A stretch of 64,000 nt of DNA, from contig NZ_JAJOZU010000002.1 of the NCBI RefSeq assembly GCF_022419205.1, forward strand, positions 455,123 to 519,122. The letters run 5' to 3'. The stretch comes from Thermomonas alba. Lineage in GTDB: Bacteria > Pseudomonadota > Gammaproteobacteria > Xanthomonadales > Xanthomonadaceae. Below the pieces are notes generated by a model that saw nothing but the letters and a program-made list of their open reading frames with translations, did not search any database and was not told the DNA's origin. A program made the position numbers and the translations under genes. Positions 39,520 through 48,571 of the stretch are shown here, piece by piece. Position 1 is the stretch's first letter. Each line of letters begins with the position of its first letter.

Positions 39520-39590
39520 GAGCGCGCGCACAGGGGATGGGGCGCCTAGTTTAAGGCCGGCACCCCCGGCGCGCCCTGTACACTGCGCGG

Positions 39591-39983
39591 ATGCGACGCT
39601 GGTACGGACAATTCCTGGGCTTCATCGCCGGCTGGCTGCTGCTGCGGCATCCGGTGGGGGGGCTGATCGGGTGGCTGGTCGGCTACTGGTTCGATCACGA
39701 TGCCTTCGTGCGGCCGCGGCGCCGCGCGCGCAACCGCGAGGCGCCCCCCAGCGCCGACGCCCGTGACGATGCCGACACCGTGGACTGGGCCTACCGCGTG
39801 CTTGGCGTGCGCGAGGATGCCAGCGATGCCCAGATCGACCGCGCCTATCGCCGCTTGATCAGCCAGTACCATCCCGACCGCGTGGCCGGCGCCGCGCCCG
39901 AGCTGCGCAGGATCGCCGAACAGAAATCACGCGAGATCAACGCCGCTTACGACCGAATCCAGACACTGCGCAGGAAGCCATGA
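39591..39983 (+). CDS. Membrane-anchored J-domain protein (DjlA-like)
   Basis: The 130-residue product has one N-terminal membrane segment ([20 protein letters not shown], glycine-rich like DjlA) and a C-terminal J domain with the DnaK-stimulating HPD motif in [12 protein letters not shown]. It lacks the TerB domain of full DjlA, so it is a minimal membrane-bound DnaK co-chaperone. TACACT (39579-39584) ends exactly 6 nt before ATG 39591, with no Shine-Dalgarno. Its stop overlaps the rpe start by ATGA. Confidence 0.86.
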   Translation: MRRWYGQFLGFIAGWLLLRHPVGGLIGWLVGYWFDHDAFVRPRRRARNREAPPSADARDDADTVDWAYRVLGVREDASDAQIDRAYRRLISQYHPDRVAGAAPELRRIAEQKSREINAAYDRIQTLRRKP

Positions 39984-40663
39984 GCATGCAGCCCACCGTG
40001 ATCGCCCCGTCCATCCTGTCCGCCAACTTCGCGAAACTGGGCGAAGAGGTGGATGCCGTGATCAAAGCCGGCGCCGACTGGGTGCACTTCGACGTGATGG
40101 ACAACCACTACGTGCCCAACCTCACCATCGGCCCGCTGGTGTGCGAGGCGCTGCGCAAGCACGGCGTCACCGCGCCGATCGACGTGCACCTGATGGTGGA
40201 GCCGGTCGACCGCATCGTGCCCGACTTCGCCAAGGCCGGGGCCAGCCTGATCAGCTTCCATCCCGAGGCCAGCCGCCACGTGCACCGCACGCTCCAGCTG
40301 ATCAAGGCGCAGGGCTGCCAGGCCGGGCTGGTGCTCAACCCGGCCACCCCGGTGGAGGTGCTGGACTGGGTGCTGGAGGAGCTCGACCTGGTGCTGGTGA
40401 TGTCGGTCAACCCCGGCTTCGGTGGGCAGGCGTTCATCCCGTCCGCGCTGGACAAACTGCGGCGGGTGCGCGAAAGGATCGATGCCTGCGGCAAGCCGAT
40501 CCGGCTGGAGATCGACGGCGGCGTGAAGCCGGACAACATCGGCGAGATCGCGGCCGCCGGCGCCGATACCTTCGTCGCCGGCAGCGCCATCTTCGGCCAG
40601 CCCGACTACGCCGCGATCATCGCGCGCATGAAGCAGGCGGTGGCGCAGGCGCGCGGCGGCTGA
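39980..40663 (+). CDS. rpe: Ribulose-phosphate 3-epimerase
   Basis: Rpe interconverts ribulose-5-phosphate and xylulose-5-phosphate in the pentose phosphate pathway. The 227-residue TIM barrel has [34 protein letters not shown] with the metal-binding aspartate, [25 protein letters not shown] and [11 protein letters not shown]. It overlaps the J-domain gene by ATGA and is presumably cotranscribed with it. Confidence 0.96.
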   Translation: MSMQPTVIAPSILSANFAKLGEEVDAVIKAGADWVHFDVMDNHYVPNLTIGPLVCEALRKHGVTAPIDVHLMVEPVDRIVPDFAKAGASLISFHPEASRHVHRTLQLIKAQGCQAGLVLNPATPVEVLDWVLEELDLVLVMSVNPGFGGQAFIPSALDKLRRVRERIDACGKPIRLEIDGGVKPDNIGEIAAAGADTFVAGSAIFGQPDYAAIIARMKQAVAQARGG

Positions 40664-40673
40664 GCCGCCGGAC

Positions 40674-40832
40674 TCACCCCGCCGCGCCCACCGGCTGGCG
40701 CGGCTTCCACATCAGCAGCTCCACGGTCTGCAGCCCCTGGCGCCGGCTGCCCGGGTCGTGCACGCGCCATTGCAGGGTGCGGGTCTGGTCGGGTGGCCCG
40801 AACAGGGCGGTCGCGCGCGCCGGGCGGGCACG
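40674..40832 (-). pseudogene. Orphan 3' coding fragment
   Basis: About 50 minus-strand codons read ALFGPPDQTRTLQWRVHD, then LQTVELLMWKPRQP, and stop at 40674. Nearly all third positions are G or C, as in the real genes around. No start codon or ribosome site can be placed, because the frame runs upstream straight into a terminator. It looks like the surviving C-terminal end of a deleted gene. There is a faint resemblance to the C-terminal part of GspJ-type minor pseudopilins, too weak to name. Confidence 0.35.
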
Positions 40833-40870
40833 AAAAAAACCGGCGCCGCGAGGGGGCGCGCGGCGCCGGT
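40833..40870 (-). terminator. Strong rho-independent terminator on the minus strand
   Basis: A perfect 12-bp stem (ACCGGCGCCGCG and CGCGGCGCCGGT, 8-nt loop) is followed on the minus strand by a run of seven T. No minus-strand gene lies upstream of it, so the transcript it ends is unknown. Confidence 0.75.
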
Positions 40871-40965
40871 CGTCACAAAGATTTGGGCGTCCTGCCCGTC
40901 CGCCATCCCTGCGATGGACTCCCATGCTGCCCACCGTCGGTGACGGGCAGATGACGGAGGCGCGT

Positions 40966-40995
40966 TTGCGTGCGGGCGGCGGCTGCCGCTAGAGT
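40966..40995 (+). promoter_or_regulatory. Probable trpE promoter
   Basis: TTGCGT (40966-40971) and TAGAGT (40990-40995) are 18 bp apart. The message would have a leader of about 110 nt before the trpE GTG. Confidence 0.45.
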
Positions 40996-41010
40996 GCGCG
41001 GCATGGAGCG

Positions 41011-41034
41011 GACGGGCACTTCGACGGGCACTTC
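41011..41034 (+). repeat. 12-bp perfect tandem duplication
   Basis: GACGGGCACTTC occurs twice without a gap in the presumed trpE leader. A related GACGGGCA also occurs at 40942. Confidence 0.9.
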
Positions 41035-41111
41035 CTGCGGGCATGGCGGGCGATGGTGGCGTGGCGATGCCGCCGCGTCCGCCCCTGCCGTATCGTCCAA
41101 GGAATCCCCCC

Positions 41112-42602
41112 GTGACCGTCCCCGCTTCGTCCCCGCAACAACGCTTCGCCCAGGCCGCTGCTGACGGCTACACCCTGGTCCCGGTGGTGCGCGAGGTGCT
41201 GTCCGACCTCGACACCCCGCTGTCGGTCTATCTCAAGCTGGCGGACGGCCCGCACACCTACCTGTTCGAGTCGGTGGAAGGCGGCGAGCGCTTCGGGCGC
41301 TATTCGATCATCGGCCTGCCGGCGCGGCGGGTGTACGAGTTCCGCGGTCATGCCCTGACCGTGCGCGAGCACGGCGAGGTGGTGGAGACGCGCGAAGTGG
41401 CCGATCCGCTGGCCGAGGTCGAGCGCCTGCGCGCGCAGCAGCGGGTGCCGGAGATCCCCGGCCTGCCGGGCTTCACCGGCGGTCTGGTCGGCTGGTTCGG
41501 CTTCGAATGCATCGAGTACATCGAACCGCGCCTGCGCGCCAACGCCAAGCCCGACGAGCTGGGCACGCCCGACATCCTGCTGATGCTCAGCGACGAGCTG
41601 GCGGTGTTCGACAACCTCAAGGGCCGGCTGTACCTCATCGTCCACGCCGACCCGCGCGCGCCGCAGGCGTGGGCGCGCGCCAACCGCCGGCTGGATGCGC
41701 TCACCCATCGCCTGCGCCACGGCGGCGCGCCGTATCCGGAAGTCTTGCAGCCGGCGGCGCTGGACGAGGCCGACTTCGTCAGCGGCTTCACCCGCGAGGG
41801 TTTCATCGCCGCGGTTGAGCAGGTGAAGGACTACATCCGCGCCGGCGATGCGTTCCAGGTGGTGCTCAGCCAGCGCATGAGCGTGCCGTTCCGCGCGCGC
41901 CCGGTGGATGTGTACCGCGCGCTGCGCGCGCTCAATCCGTCGCCGTACATGTATTTCCTCGACGTCGGCGGCACCCAGGTGGTCGGCTCCTCGCCCGAGA
42001 TCCTGGTGCGCCAGCAGGGCGGCAAGATCACGGTGCGCCCGATCGCCGGCACCCGCCCGCGCGGGCGCACGCCGGAGGAAGATGCGGCGCTGGAGGCCGA
42101 GCTGCTGGCCGACCCCAAGGAGCGCGCCGAGCACCTGATGCTGATCGACCTCGGCCGCAACGATGCCGGGCGGGTGTCGCAGGCGGGCAGCGTGGAGGTG
42201 CGCGAGCGCTTCGTGATCGAACGCTACAGCCACGTCATGCACATCGTCAGCGAGGTCACCGGCCGCCTGCAGGAGGGCCTGAGCTATACTGACGTGCTGC
42301 GCGCCACCTTCCCTGCCGGTACCGTGTCCGGCGCGCCCAAGATCCGCGCGCTGGAGATCATCCGCCAGCTCGAGCCGGTCAAGCGCAACGTGTACGCCGG
42401 CGCGATCGGCTACATCGGCTGGCACGGCGATGCCGATACTGCCATCGCCATCCGCACCGCGGTGATCCAGGACGGCCGCCTGCACGTGCAGGCCGGTGCC
42501 GGCATCGTCTACGACTCCGATCCCGCGAAAGAGTGGGAAGAGACCATGAACAAGGGCCGCGCCCTGTTCCGCGCGGTGGCGCAGGCGGCCCGCGGCCTGT
42601 AG
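41112..42602 (+). CDS. trpE: Anthranilate synthase component I
   Basis: TrpE turns chorismate and ammonia (from TrpG) into anthranilate. The 496-residue product shows LFESVEGGERFGRYSIIG near the N-terminus (the ES of the tryptophan feedback site), SPEILVRQ, RPIAGTRPRG, AEHLMLIDLGRNDAGRV, FPAGTVSGAPKIRA and GAGIVYDSDP. The start is taken as GTG 41112, with AAGGA 8 nt upstream; ATG 41067 is an alternative. It is separated from trpG by a histidine-kinase remnant, so trpE and trpG may not share one message. Confidence 0.95.
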   Translation: MTVPASSPQQRFAQAAADGYTLVPVVREVLSDLDTPLSVYLKLADGPHTYLFESVEGGERFGRYSIIGLPARRVYEFRGHALTVREHGEVVETREVADPLAEVERLRAQQRVPEIPGLPGFTGGLVGWFGFECIEYIEPRLRANAKPDELGTPDILLMLSDELAVFDNLKGRLYLIVHADPRAPQAWARANRRLDALTHRLRHGGAPYPEVLQPAALDEADFVSGFTREGFIAAVEQVKDYIRAGDAFQVVLSQRMSVPFRARPVDVYRALRALNPSPYMYFLDVGGTQVVGSSPEILVRQQGGKITVRPIAGTRPRGRTPEEDAALEAELLADPKERAEHLMLIDLGRNDAGRVSQAGSVEVRERFVIERYSHVMHIVSEVTGRLQEGLSYTDVLRATFPAGTVSGAPKIRALEIIRQLEPVKRNVYAGAIGYIGWHGDADTAIAIRTAVIQDGRLHVQAGAGIVYDSDPAKEWEETMNKGRALFRAVAQAARGL

Positions 42603-42604
42603 CC

Positions 42605-43417
42605 GCGGCGCGCCGGCTGCGCGGCCTGGATGCCACCGCGGCCCGGGTCAGCGCCGGCGAGCTCGGCCTGCGCGCGCCGCTCGACCACAGCGGCGACGCG
42701 TTCGACCGGGTGGCGTCGCGTTTCAACGCCATGCTCGATCGCATCGAGGAGCTGCTGGATGGCGTGCGGCATGCCACCGACCACATCGCGCACGACCTGC
42801 GCACCCCGCTGACGCGGCTGCGCAATCGCCTGGAAGACTTGCGCCAGCAGGTCAGGCAGCCGGAGCTGCTGGCGCACCTGGATCGCGCAGTGGCCGAGAC
42901 CGATCAGCTGTTGCAGTCGTTCGGTGCCCTGCTGCGGCTGGCGCGGATCGAAGCGCAGACGCTGGATGCGGATGCGCCGCCGGTGGCGCTCGCCGAAGTG
43001 GTCGAGGATGCGGTCGATCTGTATGCGCCGATCGGTAGCGAGCGCGGGATCCGGCTGCGGGTGCAGCTGGCGGAGGCGCGCGTGCGAGGCGATCGCGACC
43101 AGCTGTTCCAGCTGACGGTGAACCTGCTCGACAATGCCTTGAAATATGCGCATCCCGCCAGTGAGGTCGAGGTGACGCTGGAGACGCTCGCAAACGAGGT
43201 GTGCCTGCAAGTCGCCGATCATGGCCCGGGCATCCCCGCGAGCGAGCGCGAGCGCGTGTTCGACCGTTTCCAGCGGCTGGAGGAGCATCGCGGCTCGCCC
43301 GGCATCGGACTGGGGCTGAGCCTGGTGCGCGCGATCGTGCGCCACCACGGTGGGCGCGTGCTGCTGCTGGACAATGCCCCCGGACTGCGGGTGCAGGTGC
43401 TGCTGCCGGTGGCCTGA
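42605..43417 (+). pseudogene. Histidine kinase remnant lacking its sensor and membrane part
   Basis: Directly after the trpE stop a frame opens with the second half of a HAMP domain (ARRLRGLDATAARVSAGELG, then DHSGDAFDRVASRFNAM). It continues through the H-box (ATDHIAHDLRTPLTRLRNRL), N-box (LLDNALKYAHPAS), ADHGPGIP and GIGLGLSLVRAIV to a normal C-terminus at 43417. TM1, the periplasmic domain, TM2 and HAMP helix 1 (about 170 residues) are missing, and no partner regulator is near. An ATG at 42731 could still give a soluble HisKA-HATPase protein. The reading frame is intact, so it may be recent or still expressed. Confidence 0.8.
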
Positions 43418-43486
43418 CGCGGTCGCCCGGGCGCTTGCGCTATTCTGGGCGATTCTTGAATCACCCGTCGCGAGGCGCAGGCCGGC

Positions 43487-44065
43487 ATGCTGCTGATGAT
43501 CGACAACTACGACAGCTTCACCTACAACCTCGTGCAGTATCTGCAGGAGCTGGGGGCCGAGGTGCGGGTGGAGCGCAACGATGCGCTGAGCGTGGCCGAG
43601 ATCGAAGCGCTGGCGCCGGAAAAGATCGTGATCTCGCCGGGGCCGTGCACCCCGAACGAGGCCGGGGTGTCGCTGCAGGTGATCGCGCAGCTGGGCGCGC
43701 GCATTCCGATCCTCGGCGTCTGCCTCGGGCACCAGAGCATCGGTCAGGCTTATGGTGGGAGGGTGGTGCGCGCCGGGCGCATCATGCATGGCAAAACCTC
43801 GCTGATCCGGCACCGCGGACAGGGCGTGTTCGCGGGCCTGCCGGACGGGTTCGAGGCGACCCGCTATCACTCCTTGGTGGTGGATGGCGCAAGCCTGCCG
43901 GCTTGCCTGGAAGTCACCGCGTGGACCGAACACGAAGATGGTTCGAGGGAGGAGATCATGGGTCTACGCCATCGTGAGCATCCGGTGGAGGGCGTGCAGT
44001 TCCATCCCGAATCCATCCTCACCCAGCATGGGCACGCCATGCTGAAAAACTTTCTGGAGCGTTGA
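43487..44065 (+). CDS. trpG: Anthranilate synthase component II (glutamine amidotransferase)
   Basis: TrpG supplies ammonia from glutamine to TrpE. The 192-residue class I amidotransferase has [31 protein letters not shown], the nucleophile cysteine in [15 protein letters not shown], and the His-Glu pair in [13 protein letters not shown]. It may also serve as PabA if no separate copy exists. It is preceded by 69 bp after the kinase remnant, which could hold its own promoter. A DUF1543 gene starts one base after its stop. Confidence 0.95.
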   Translation: MLLMIDNYDSFTYNLVQYLQELGAEVRVERNDALSVAEIEALAPEKIVISPGPCTPNEAGVSLQVIAQLGARIPILGVCLGHQSIGQAYGGRVVRAGRIMHGKTSLIRHRGQGVFAGLPDGFEATRYHSLVVDGASLPACLEVTAWTEHEDGSREEIMGLRHREHPVEGVQFHPESILTQHGHAMLKNFLER

Positions 44066-44066
44066 G

Positions 44067-44609
44067 ATGGTGGCCTCGCCTGCTGTCGCTGCCGGCGCCC
44101 AGCCGCCCGCGCTGCGGCTGTTCGTGGTGCTGCTGGGTGGGCGCCATGCGCGCGCCAATACCGAAGTGCACGACGTGGTGTTCGCGGTCGCGCCGGAGAT
44201 CGGCGCTACCCATACCCAGCTGCGCGCGCAATGGTTCGGCGCGCCCGAAGGGCTGCATATCGATGCCTGGATGATGGTGCACGGGGTGGAGGACCGCCAG
44301 GTACGCTTGCTGCCGGAGCCGCCGGCGGCCGATGCGCCGCGCCTTTACTTCGCCAATCTCGGCGGCTACCAGGCCGGGGTGTTCGGCGAGGACCATCGCT
44401 ATCTGCTGGTGGTGGCCCATGATCTGGCCGAGGCCAAGCGCAAGGCGCTGCGCCAGGCCGCAGCGGACTGGGTGCAGCCGCACCGCGACGCCCTGTTCGA
44501 GGTGGATGCCTGCGTGCCGCTGGGCCCGATCGGCGGCCTGCACCTCCACCTGCTGCCTGGCCCACACGCTGGCATCGAAAGCCATAGCGCCTACATTCCA
44601 TTGTCCTGA
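44067..44609 (+). CDS. DUF1543 protein
   Basis: The 180-residue product matches DUF1543: LFVVLLGGRHARANTEVHDV, YFANLGGYQAGVFGEDH and the C-terminal LHLLPGPHAG. No function is known. It begins one base after the trpG stop and ends 15 nt before trpD, so it is inside the trp operon. It could be a small cytosolic protein with two related alpha/beta repeats; no signal peptide or membrane segment is visible. Confidence 0.85.
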   Translation: MVASPAVAAGAQPPALRLFVVLLGGRHARANTEVHDVVFAVAPEIGATHTQLRAQWFGAPEGLHIDAWMMVHGVEDRQVRLLPEPPAADAPRLYFANLGGYQAGVFGEDHRYLLVVAHDLAEAKRKALRQAAADWVQPHRDALFEVDACVPLGPIGGLHLHLLPGPHAGIESHSAYIPLS

Positions 44610-44624
44610 AACGTTTTTTGCCGC

Positions 44625-45662
44625 ATGTCGATCACTCCCCAGCAAGCCCTGCAGCGCACCATCGAGCACCGCGAGATCTTCTTCGACGAGATGGTGGATT
44701 TGATGCGCCAGATCATGCGCGGCGAGGTCAGCCCGGCGATGACCGCAGCCATCCTCACGGGCCTGCGCGTCAAGAAGGAGACGGTGGACGAGATCGCTGC
44801 CGCGGCTACGGTGATGCGCGAGTTCGCGCTGCCGGTGGAGGTGGCCGACAAGACCCATCTGGTGGACATCGTCGGCACCGGCGGCGACGGCGCGCATACG
44901 TTCAACATCTCCACCTGTGCGATGTTCGTCGCCGCCGCCGCAGGCGCGCGCGTGGCCAAGCACGGCAACCGCAGCGTGTCCTCGAAGTCCGGCAGCGCCG
45001 ATGCGCTGGAAGCGCTGGGTGCGGTGATCGAGCTGTCTCCCGAGCAGGTCGCGCAGACGATTGCGCAGACCGGCATCGGCTTCATGTTCGCGCCCATCCA
45101 TCACCCGGCGATGAAGGTAGTGGCGCCGGTGCGGCGTGAGATGGGCGTGCGCACCATCTTCAACATCCTGGGGCCCCTGACCAATCCGGCAGGCGCCCCC
45201 AACATCCTGATGGGCGTGTTCCACCCCGACCTGGTTGGCATCCAGGCGCGCGTGCTGCGTGAACTGGGCGCCGAGCGCGCGCTGGTGGTCTGGGGGCGCG
45301 ACAACATGGACGAGATCACGCTGGGCGCCGCGACTCTGGTCGGCGAGCTGCGCGACGGGGTGGTGCGCGAGTACGACATCCATCCCGAGGATTTCGGGAT
45401 TTCGATGTCGGCCAGCCGCAACCTGCGGGTGGCCGATCCTGGCGAGTCGATCGCGATGCTGCACGGCGTGCTGGATGACCAGCCCGGCCCCGCCAGCGAC
45501 ATCGTCGCGCTCAATGCCGGCGCCGCCTTGTACGTGGCCGGAGTGGCCGACGATATTGCCGACGGCCTCGCCCGCGCCCGCGCGGCGATCGCCGACGGCA
45601 GCGCGCGCGCACGCATGCAGCAGTACGTGGCCGCCACCCGCGCGCTGGCTGGCCACGCCTGA
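44625..45662 (+). CDS. trpD: Anthranilate phosphoribosyltransferase
   Basis: TrpD joins anthranilate to PRPP. The 345-residue protein has the PRPP motif [37 protein letters not shown], the anthranilate site [33 protein letters not shown] and the [11 protein letters not shown] loop. It is preceded by the DUF1543 gene and followed after 33 nt by trpC. Confidence 0.97.
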   Translation: MSITPQQALQRTIEHREIFFDEMVDLMRQIMRGEVSPAMTAAILTGLRVKKETVDEIAAAATVMREFALPVEVADKTHLVDIVGTGGDGAHTFNISTCAMFVAAAAGARVAKHGNRSVSSKSGSADALEALGAVIELSPEQVAQTIAQTGIGFMFAPIHHPAMKVVAPVRREMGVRTIFNILGPLTNPAGAPNILMGVFHPDLVGIQARVLRELGAERALVVWGRDNMDEITLGAATLVGELRDGVVREYDIHPEDFGISMSASRNLRVADPGESIAMLHGVLDDQPGPASDIVALNAGAALYVAGVADDIADGLARARAAIADGSARARMQQYVAATRALAGHA

Positions 45663-45695
45663 TTACCGCCACCTCAATCGACGGAAGCAATCGCC

Positions 45696-46484
45696 GTGAC
45701 CACCATCCTCGACACCATCCTCGCCCGCAAGCACGAAGAGGTGGCCGCGCGCCGCGCGCGGCTGCCGCTGGATGAGCTGCGCGCGCGCGTCGTCGATGCT
45801 CCGCCGCTGCGCGGCTTCGCCGATGCGGTCGCCGCCAAGATCGCATCCGGCCAGCCAGCGGTGATCGCCGAAGTGAAGAAGGCCAGCCCGAGCAAGGGCG
45901 TGATCCGCGCCGACTTCGACCCGGCCGCCATCGCACGCAGCTACGAAGCCGGCGGTGCGGCCTGTCTGTCGGTGTTGACCGACGTCGATTTTTTCCAGGG
46001 CAGCGACGACTACCTGCGGCAGGCGCGCGCCGCCTGCGCGCTGCCGGTGCTGCGCAAGGACTTCGTGGTCGATGCCTACCAGCTGTATGAGGCGCGCGCG
46101 CTGGGCGCGGACTGCGTGCTGCTGATCGCCGCCGCGCTCGACGATGCGCGCCTGTCGGAGTTCGCTTTCCTTGCCGCCGAGCTGGGTCTGGACGTGCTGC
46201 TGGAAGTGCACGATCTGGACGAGCTGGAGCGCGCGCTGCCGGTCCCGGCGCGCCTGTTGGGCATCAACAACCGCAATCTGAAGACCTTCGACGTCTCGCT
46301 GCAGACCACGCTCGACCTGAAACTTGCAGTACCAGCAGACCGCGTGCTGGTCACCGAAAGCGGCATCCACACGCCGGACGACGTGGCGCGGATGCGCGCG
46401 GCCGGCGTGCATGCCTTCCTGGTGGGTGAGGCCTTCATGCGCCAGCCCGATCCGGGCGCGGCGTTGCGGGCCTTGTTCGCATGA
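45696..46484 (+). CDS. trpC: Indole-3-glycerol phosphate synthase
   Basis: TrpC closes the ring of CdRP to indole-3-glycerol phosphate. The 262-residue TIM barrel has [87 protein letters not shown] and [12 protein letters not shown]. It uses a GTG start. TrpF is not fused and is not in the window. Its stop overlaps the next gene by ATGA. Confidence 0.96.
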   Translation: MTTILDTILARKHEEVAARRARLPLDELRARVVDAPPLRGFADAVAAKIASGQPAVIAEVKKASPSKGVIRADFDPAAIARSYEAGGAACLSVLTDVDFFQGSDDYLRQARAACALPVLRKDFVVDAYQLYEARALGADCVLLIAAALDDARLSEFAFLAAELGLDVLLEVHDLDELERALPVPARLLGINNRNLKTFDVSLQTTLDLKLAVPADRVLVTESGIHTPDDVARMRAAGVHAFLVGEAFMRQPDPGAALRALFA

Positions 46485-47203
46485 CGGCGACATACCCGGC
46501 CCCGCGGGACGGTGCGCCGCTGGTGGTGTTCGACTTCGATCACACCCTGTACGACGGCGATTCCGGCAGCCATCTATTCAAGTGGCTGATCGTGCGCGCC
46601 TGGTGGCGGCGGCTGTTGGCGCTGCTGCTCGCGCCATTCGCAGGGCCGCTGGTGGCGTTTTTGCCGACTCGGCGCGCGGGTATCTCCGCGTTCGTCTGGG
46701 CCGGAACCCTCGGCGTGCGCGACCGCGCCGCGCTGGATGCCTTGATCGACCGTTACGTGGCGCTGCATGCGGGCGCGATCCGGGCGCGGCTGCTGCCGGT
46801 CGCGCTGGACGTGTTCCGGCAGCACCGCGCGCGCGGGGACCGCGTGGTGGTCGCCACCGGCGCGCCGCCCGAGCTGGCGAGGGCGATCCTCGCTCTGGCC
46901 GGGCATGGCGACGTGCCGGTGATCGGCACCCTGCTGGCGCCGCGACTGGGCGGCTTTTGCGCGCGGCGGCACTGCCACCACGCGATGAAGATGGCCATGA
47001 TCCGTGAAGCCGGCTATACCCAGCCGGTGGCGCAGGCCTATTCCGACAGCAGCGCCGACCTGCCGCTGCTGCAGGCCGCGGCGCAGCCAGTGGTGGTCAA
47101 TCCGAAGCGCGCACGGGTGGCGATGTTCCGGCGCGTGCTGCCGCCGGGCACGCCGATCCTCAACTGGGGTTGCCCCGGCCGTGGCGGTGACCGCGTCGCC
47201 TGA
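46481..47203 (+). CDS. HAD-IB family phosphatase
   Basis: The 240-residue protein has HAD motif I in [14 protein letters not shown], motif II in [10 protein letters not shown], a lysine-containing region ([11 protein letters not shown]) and motif III/IV in [17 protein letters not shown] with VNPKRA. It belongs to the SerB-like IB group with an inserted helical cap. The substrate is not evident; relatives act on phosphoserine or lysophospholipid head groups. It overlaps trpC by ATGA, so it is expressed with the trp genes. Confidence 0.82.
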   Translation: MTATYPAPRDGAPLVVFDFDHTLYDGDSGSHLFKWLIVRAWWRRLLALLLAPFAGPLVAFLPTRRAGISAFVWAGTLGVRDRAALDALIDRYVALHAGAIRARLLPVALDVFRQHRARGDRVVVATGAPPELARAILALAGHGDVPVIGTLLAPRLGGFCARRHCHHAMKMAMIREAGYTQPVAQAYSDSSADLPLLQAAAQPVVVNPKRARVAMFRRVLPPGTPILNWGCPGRGGDRVA

Positions 47204-47221
47204 GCTGCCCGCGAGCCCGGC

Positions 47222-47692
47222 TCAGGCCGAGCCCAGCAACTTGACGAAGCGCACCGAGCTGTCGCTGTAGCCGCAGGCGCGGTAGAACGCGTGCGCCTCG
47301 GTGCGCTGGGCGCCGGAGGTCAGCTCGATCCGCGCAGCGCCGCCGGCGCGCGCACGGCGCTCGGCTTCCTTCAGCAGGGCGCGGCCCAGCCCCTGCCCTT
47401 GAGCGCCGGCGCTCACCACCAGCGCGGTGACGCGGCAGGTGGTCGTGCCCAGCGGCAGGTAATACATGAAGTCCAGCGCCACCAGGCCGCACACCGCGCC
47501 ATTGCGGCGCGCCAGGATCAGCGCTTGACGCTCGTTGGCGAGGATCGCGCTGATGCGTTCGCTGGCCTCGGCCGTATCGCAAGGGTAGCCCAGCTCGCAC
47601 AGCAGCCGGGCGACGTCGTCGGCGTCGCCGAGTACGGCCGGACGCAGATCCACATCGAGCGCGCCGGGGCCGGGAGAAAAAGCATGGCTCAT
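47222..47692 (-). CDS. GNAT-family N-acetyltransferase
   Basis: The 156-residue protein has the acetyl-CoA binding motif A in VSAGAQGQGLGRALLKEAER and motif B in EAHAFYRACGYSDSSVRFVK, preceded by the beta-4 strand TCRVTALVV. The acceptor is unknown. It converges with the HAD gene and lies 20 nt downstream of clp on the minus strand, so it is probably read with clp. Confidence 0.85.
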   Translation of the reverse strand: MSHAFSPGPGALDVDLRPAVLGDADDVARLLCELGYPCDTAEASERISAILANERQALILARRNGAVCGLVALDFMYYLPLGTTTCRVTALVVSAGAQGQGLGRALLKEAERRARAGGAARIELTSGAQRTEAHAFYRACGYSDSSVRFVKLLGSA

Positions 47693-47712
47693 GCGCGCAT
47701 CACTCCCTGGGG

Positions 47713-48393
47713 CTAGCGGGTGCCGTACACCACCACGGTCTTGCCGCGGGCGTGCAGTTTGCCGTCCGCCTGCAGCTTCTTCAGGACCCGCCCGGCCATC
47801 TCGCGCGAGCAGCCCACCAACCGCGCCAGCTCCTGGCGCGAGACGCGCAGCTGGGTGCCCAGCGGGTGGCTCATCGCGTCCGGTTCGCGGGCGAGGTCGA
47901 ACAGGGTGCGGTAGATGCGGTCGGAGACGTCCAGGAACGCGAGCCGGCCTGCCTTGCGGCTGGTGTCCAGCAGGCGCTGGCTGATCTGCGCGCCGATCGA
48001 GTAGAGCAGGCGGGTGGCGTCGTTGGCCTGCGCCGCGAGCAGCGCCTGCAGACGCTCGTGGCTGATCTCGGCCAGCTCGCAGGCGGTGCGAGTACGCAGG
48101 GCCACGCCGCGCTGATCGGTATGCACGAACAGGCCCATCTCGCCGACGAACTCGCCCGGACCGATATAGCCGAGCACCAGTTCGCGCTCATCGCTCTCTC
48201 TCGCGATGATGCTGACCGAACCGGAGAGGACGTAGTACAGCGTGCCGGCCGGGTCGCCAGGACTGAAGACCTCGGCGCGCGCCGGATATCGGCGGCGGTG
48301 GCAGTTGGCGATGAAGCGCTCGATGGTGCCGGCATCCGCCAGCAGCGGGCTGGTCGCGGGCGTCTTGGCGGGCTTCGGGAAAGTGCTGCTCAT
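47713..48393 (-). CDS. clp: Clp, CRP/FNR-family global regulator
   Basis: The 226-residue protein matches xanthomonad Clp: the cyclic-nucleotide fold [53 protein letters not shown], the C-helix [20 protein letters not shown], and the helix-turn-helix [20 protein letters not shown] ending in VVVYGTR. In Xanthomonas Clp binds c-di-GMP and controls extracellular enzymes, polysaccharide and virulence genes. ATG 48393. Upstream are TAAGCT (48424-48419) and TTGTGC (48448-48443), 18 bp apart, the latter inside a 17-bp tandem repeat. It is divergent from speD. Confidence 0.93.
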   Translation of the reverse strand: MSSTFPKPAKTPATSPLLADAGTIERFIANCHRRRYPARAEVFSPGDPAGTLYYVLSGSVSIIARESDERELVLGYIGPGEFVGEMGLFVHTDQRGVALRTRTACELAEISHERLQALLAAQANDATRLLYSIGAQISQRLLDTSRKAGRLAFLDVSDRIYRTLFDLAREPDAMSHPLGTQLRVSRQELARLVGCSREMAGRVLKKLQADGKLHARGKTVVVYGTR

Positions 48394-48424
48394 ATGGATG
48401 GGCGCCTGTGAATGCGCAAGCTTA

Positions 48425-48458
48425 GGCACAACCGGCGCGGCGGCACAACCGGCGCGGC
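48425..48458 (-). repeat. 17-bp perfect tandem repeat in the clp promoter
   Basis: GGCACAACCGGCGCGGC occurs twice in a row (48425-48441, 48442-48458). On the minus strand the distal copy supplies the -35 element TTGTGC and the proximal copy fills the spacer to the TAAGCT -10 box of clp. Confidence 0.85.
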
Positions 48459-48571
48459 CGGGCAAATCCCCACGCCCTGCAGTGGTCTGGCGGCGTGCGC
48501 TGGCCCATGCCGATCGCGCTCTTTTGCCGCATAATCTCGCCTTCTGTCTCGTTCCTGCCGGATCCAATGCC

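Larger units (their letters stand above)
40664..41111. other. 448-bp region between rpe and trpE
   Basis: No complete gene is supported. It contains a coding-like minus-strand fragment (40674-40832), a strong minus-strand terminator (40833-40870), an inverted repeat CTGCCC...GGGCAG (near 40927-40950), a probable trpE promoter (40966-40995) and a 12-bp tandem duplication (41011-41034). Confidence 0.6.

Noticed and set aside
41003-41164. trp leader peptide with adjacent Trp codons
   Set aside because: The frame does not stop before trpE, and no hairpin with a T-tract lies between it and trpE on the plus strand. The strong terminator nearby points the other way.
48242-48571. 110-residue N-terminal extension of speD
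   Set aside because: The upstream in-frame stretch is antisense to clp and spans the divergent promoters; SpeD relatives begin at VKPLPRL.
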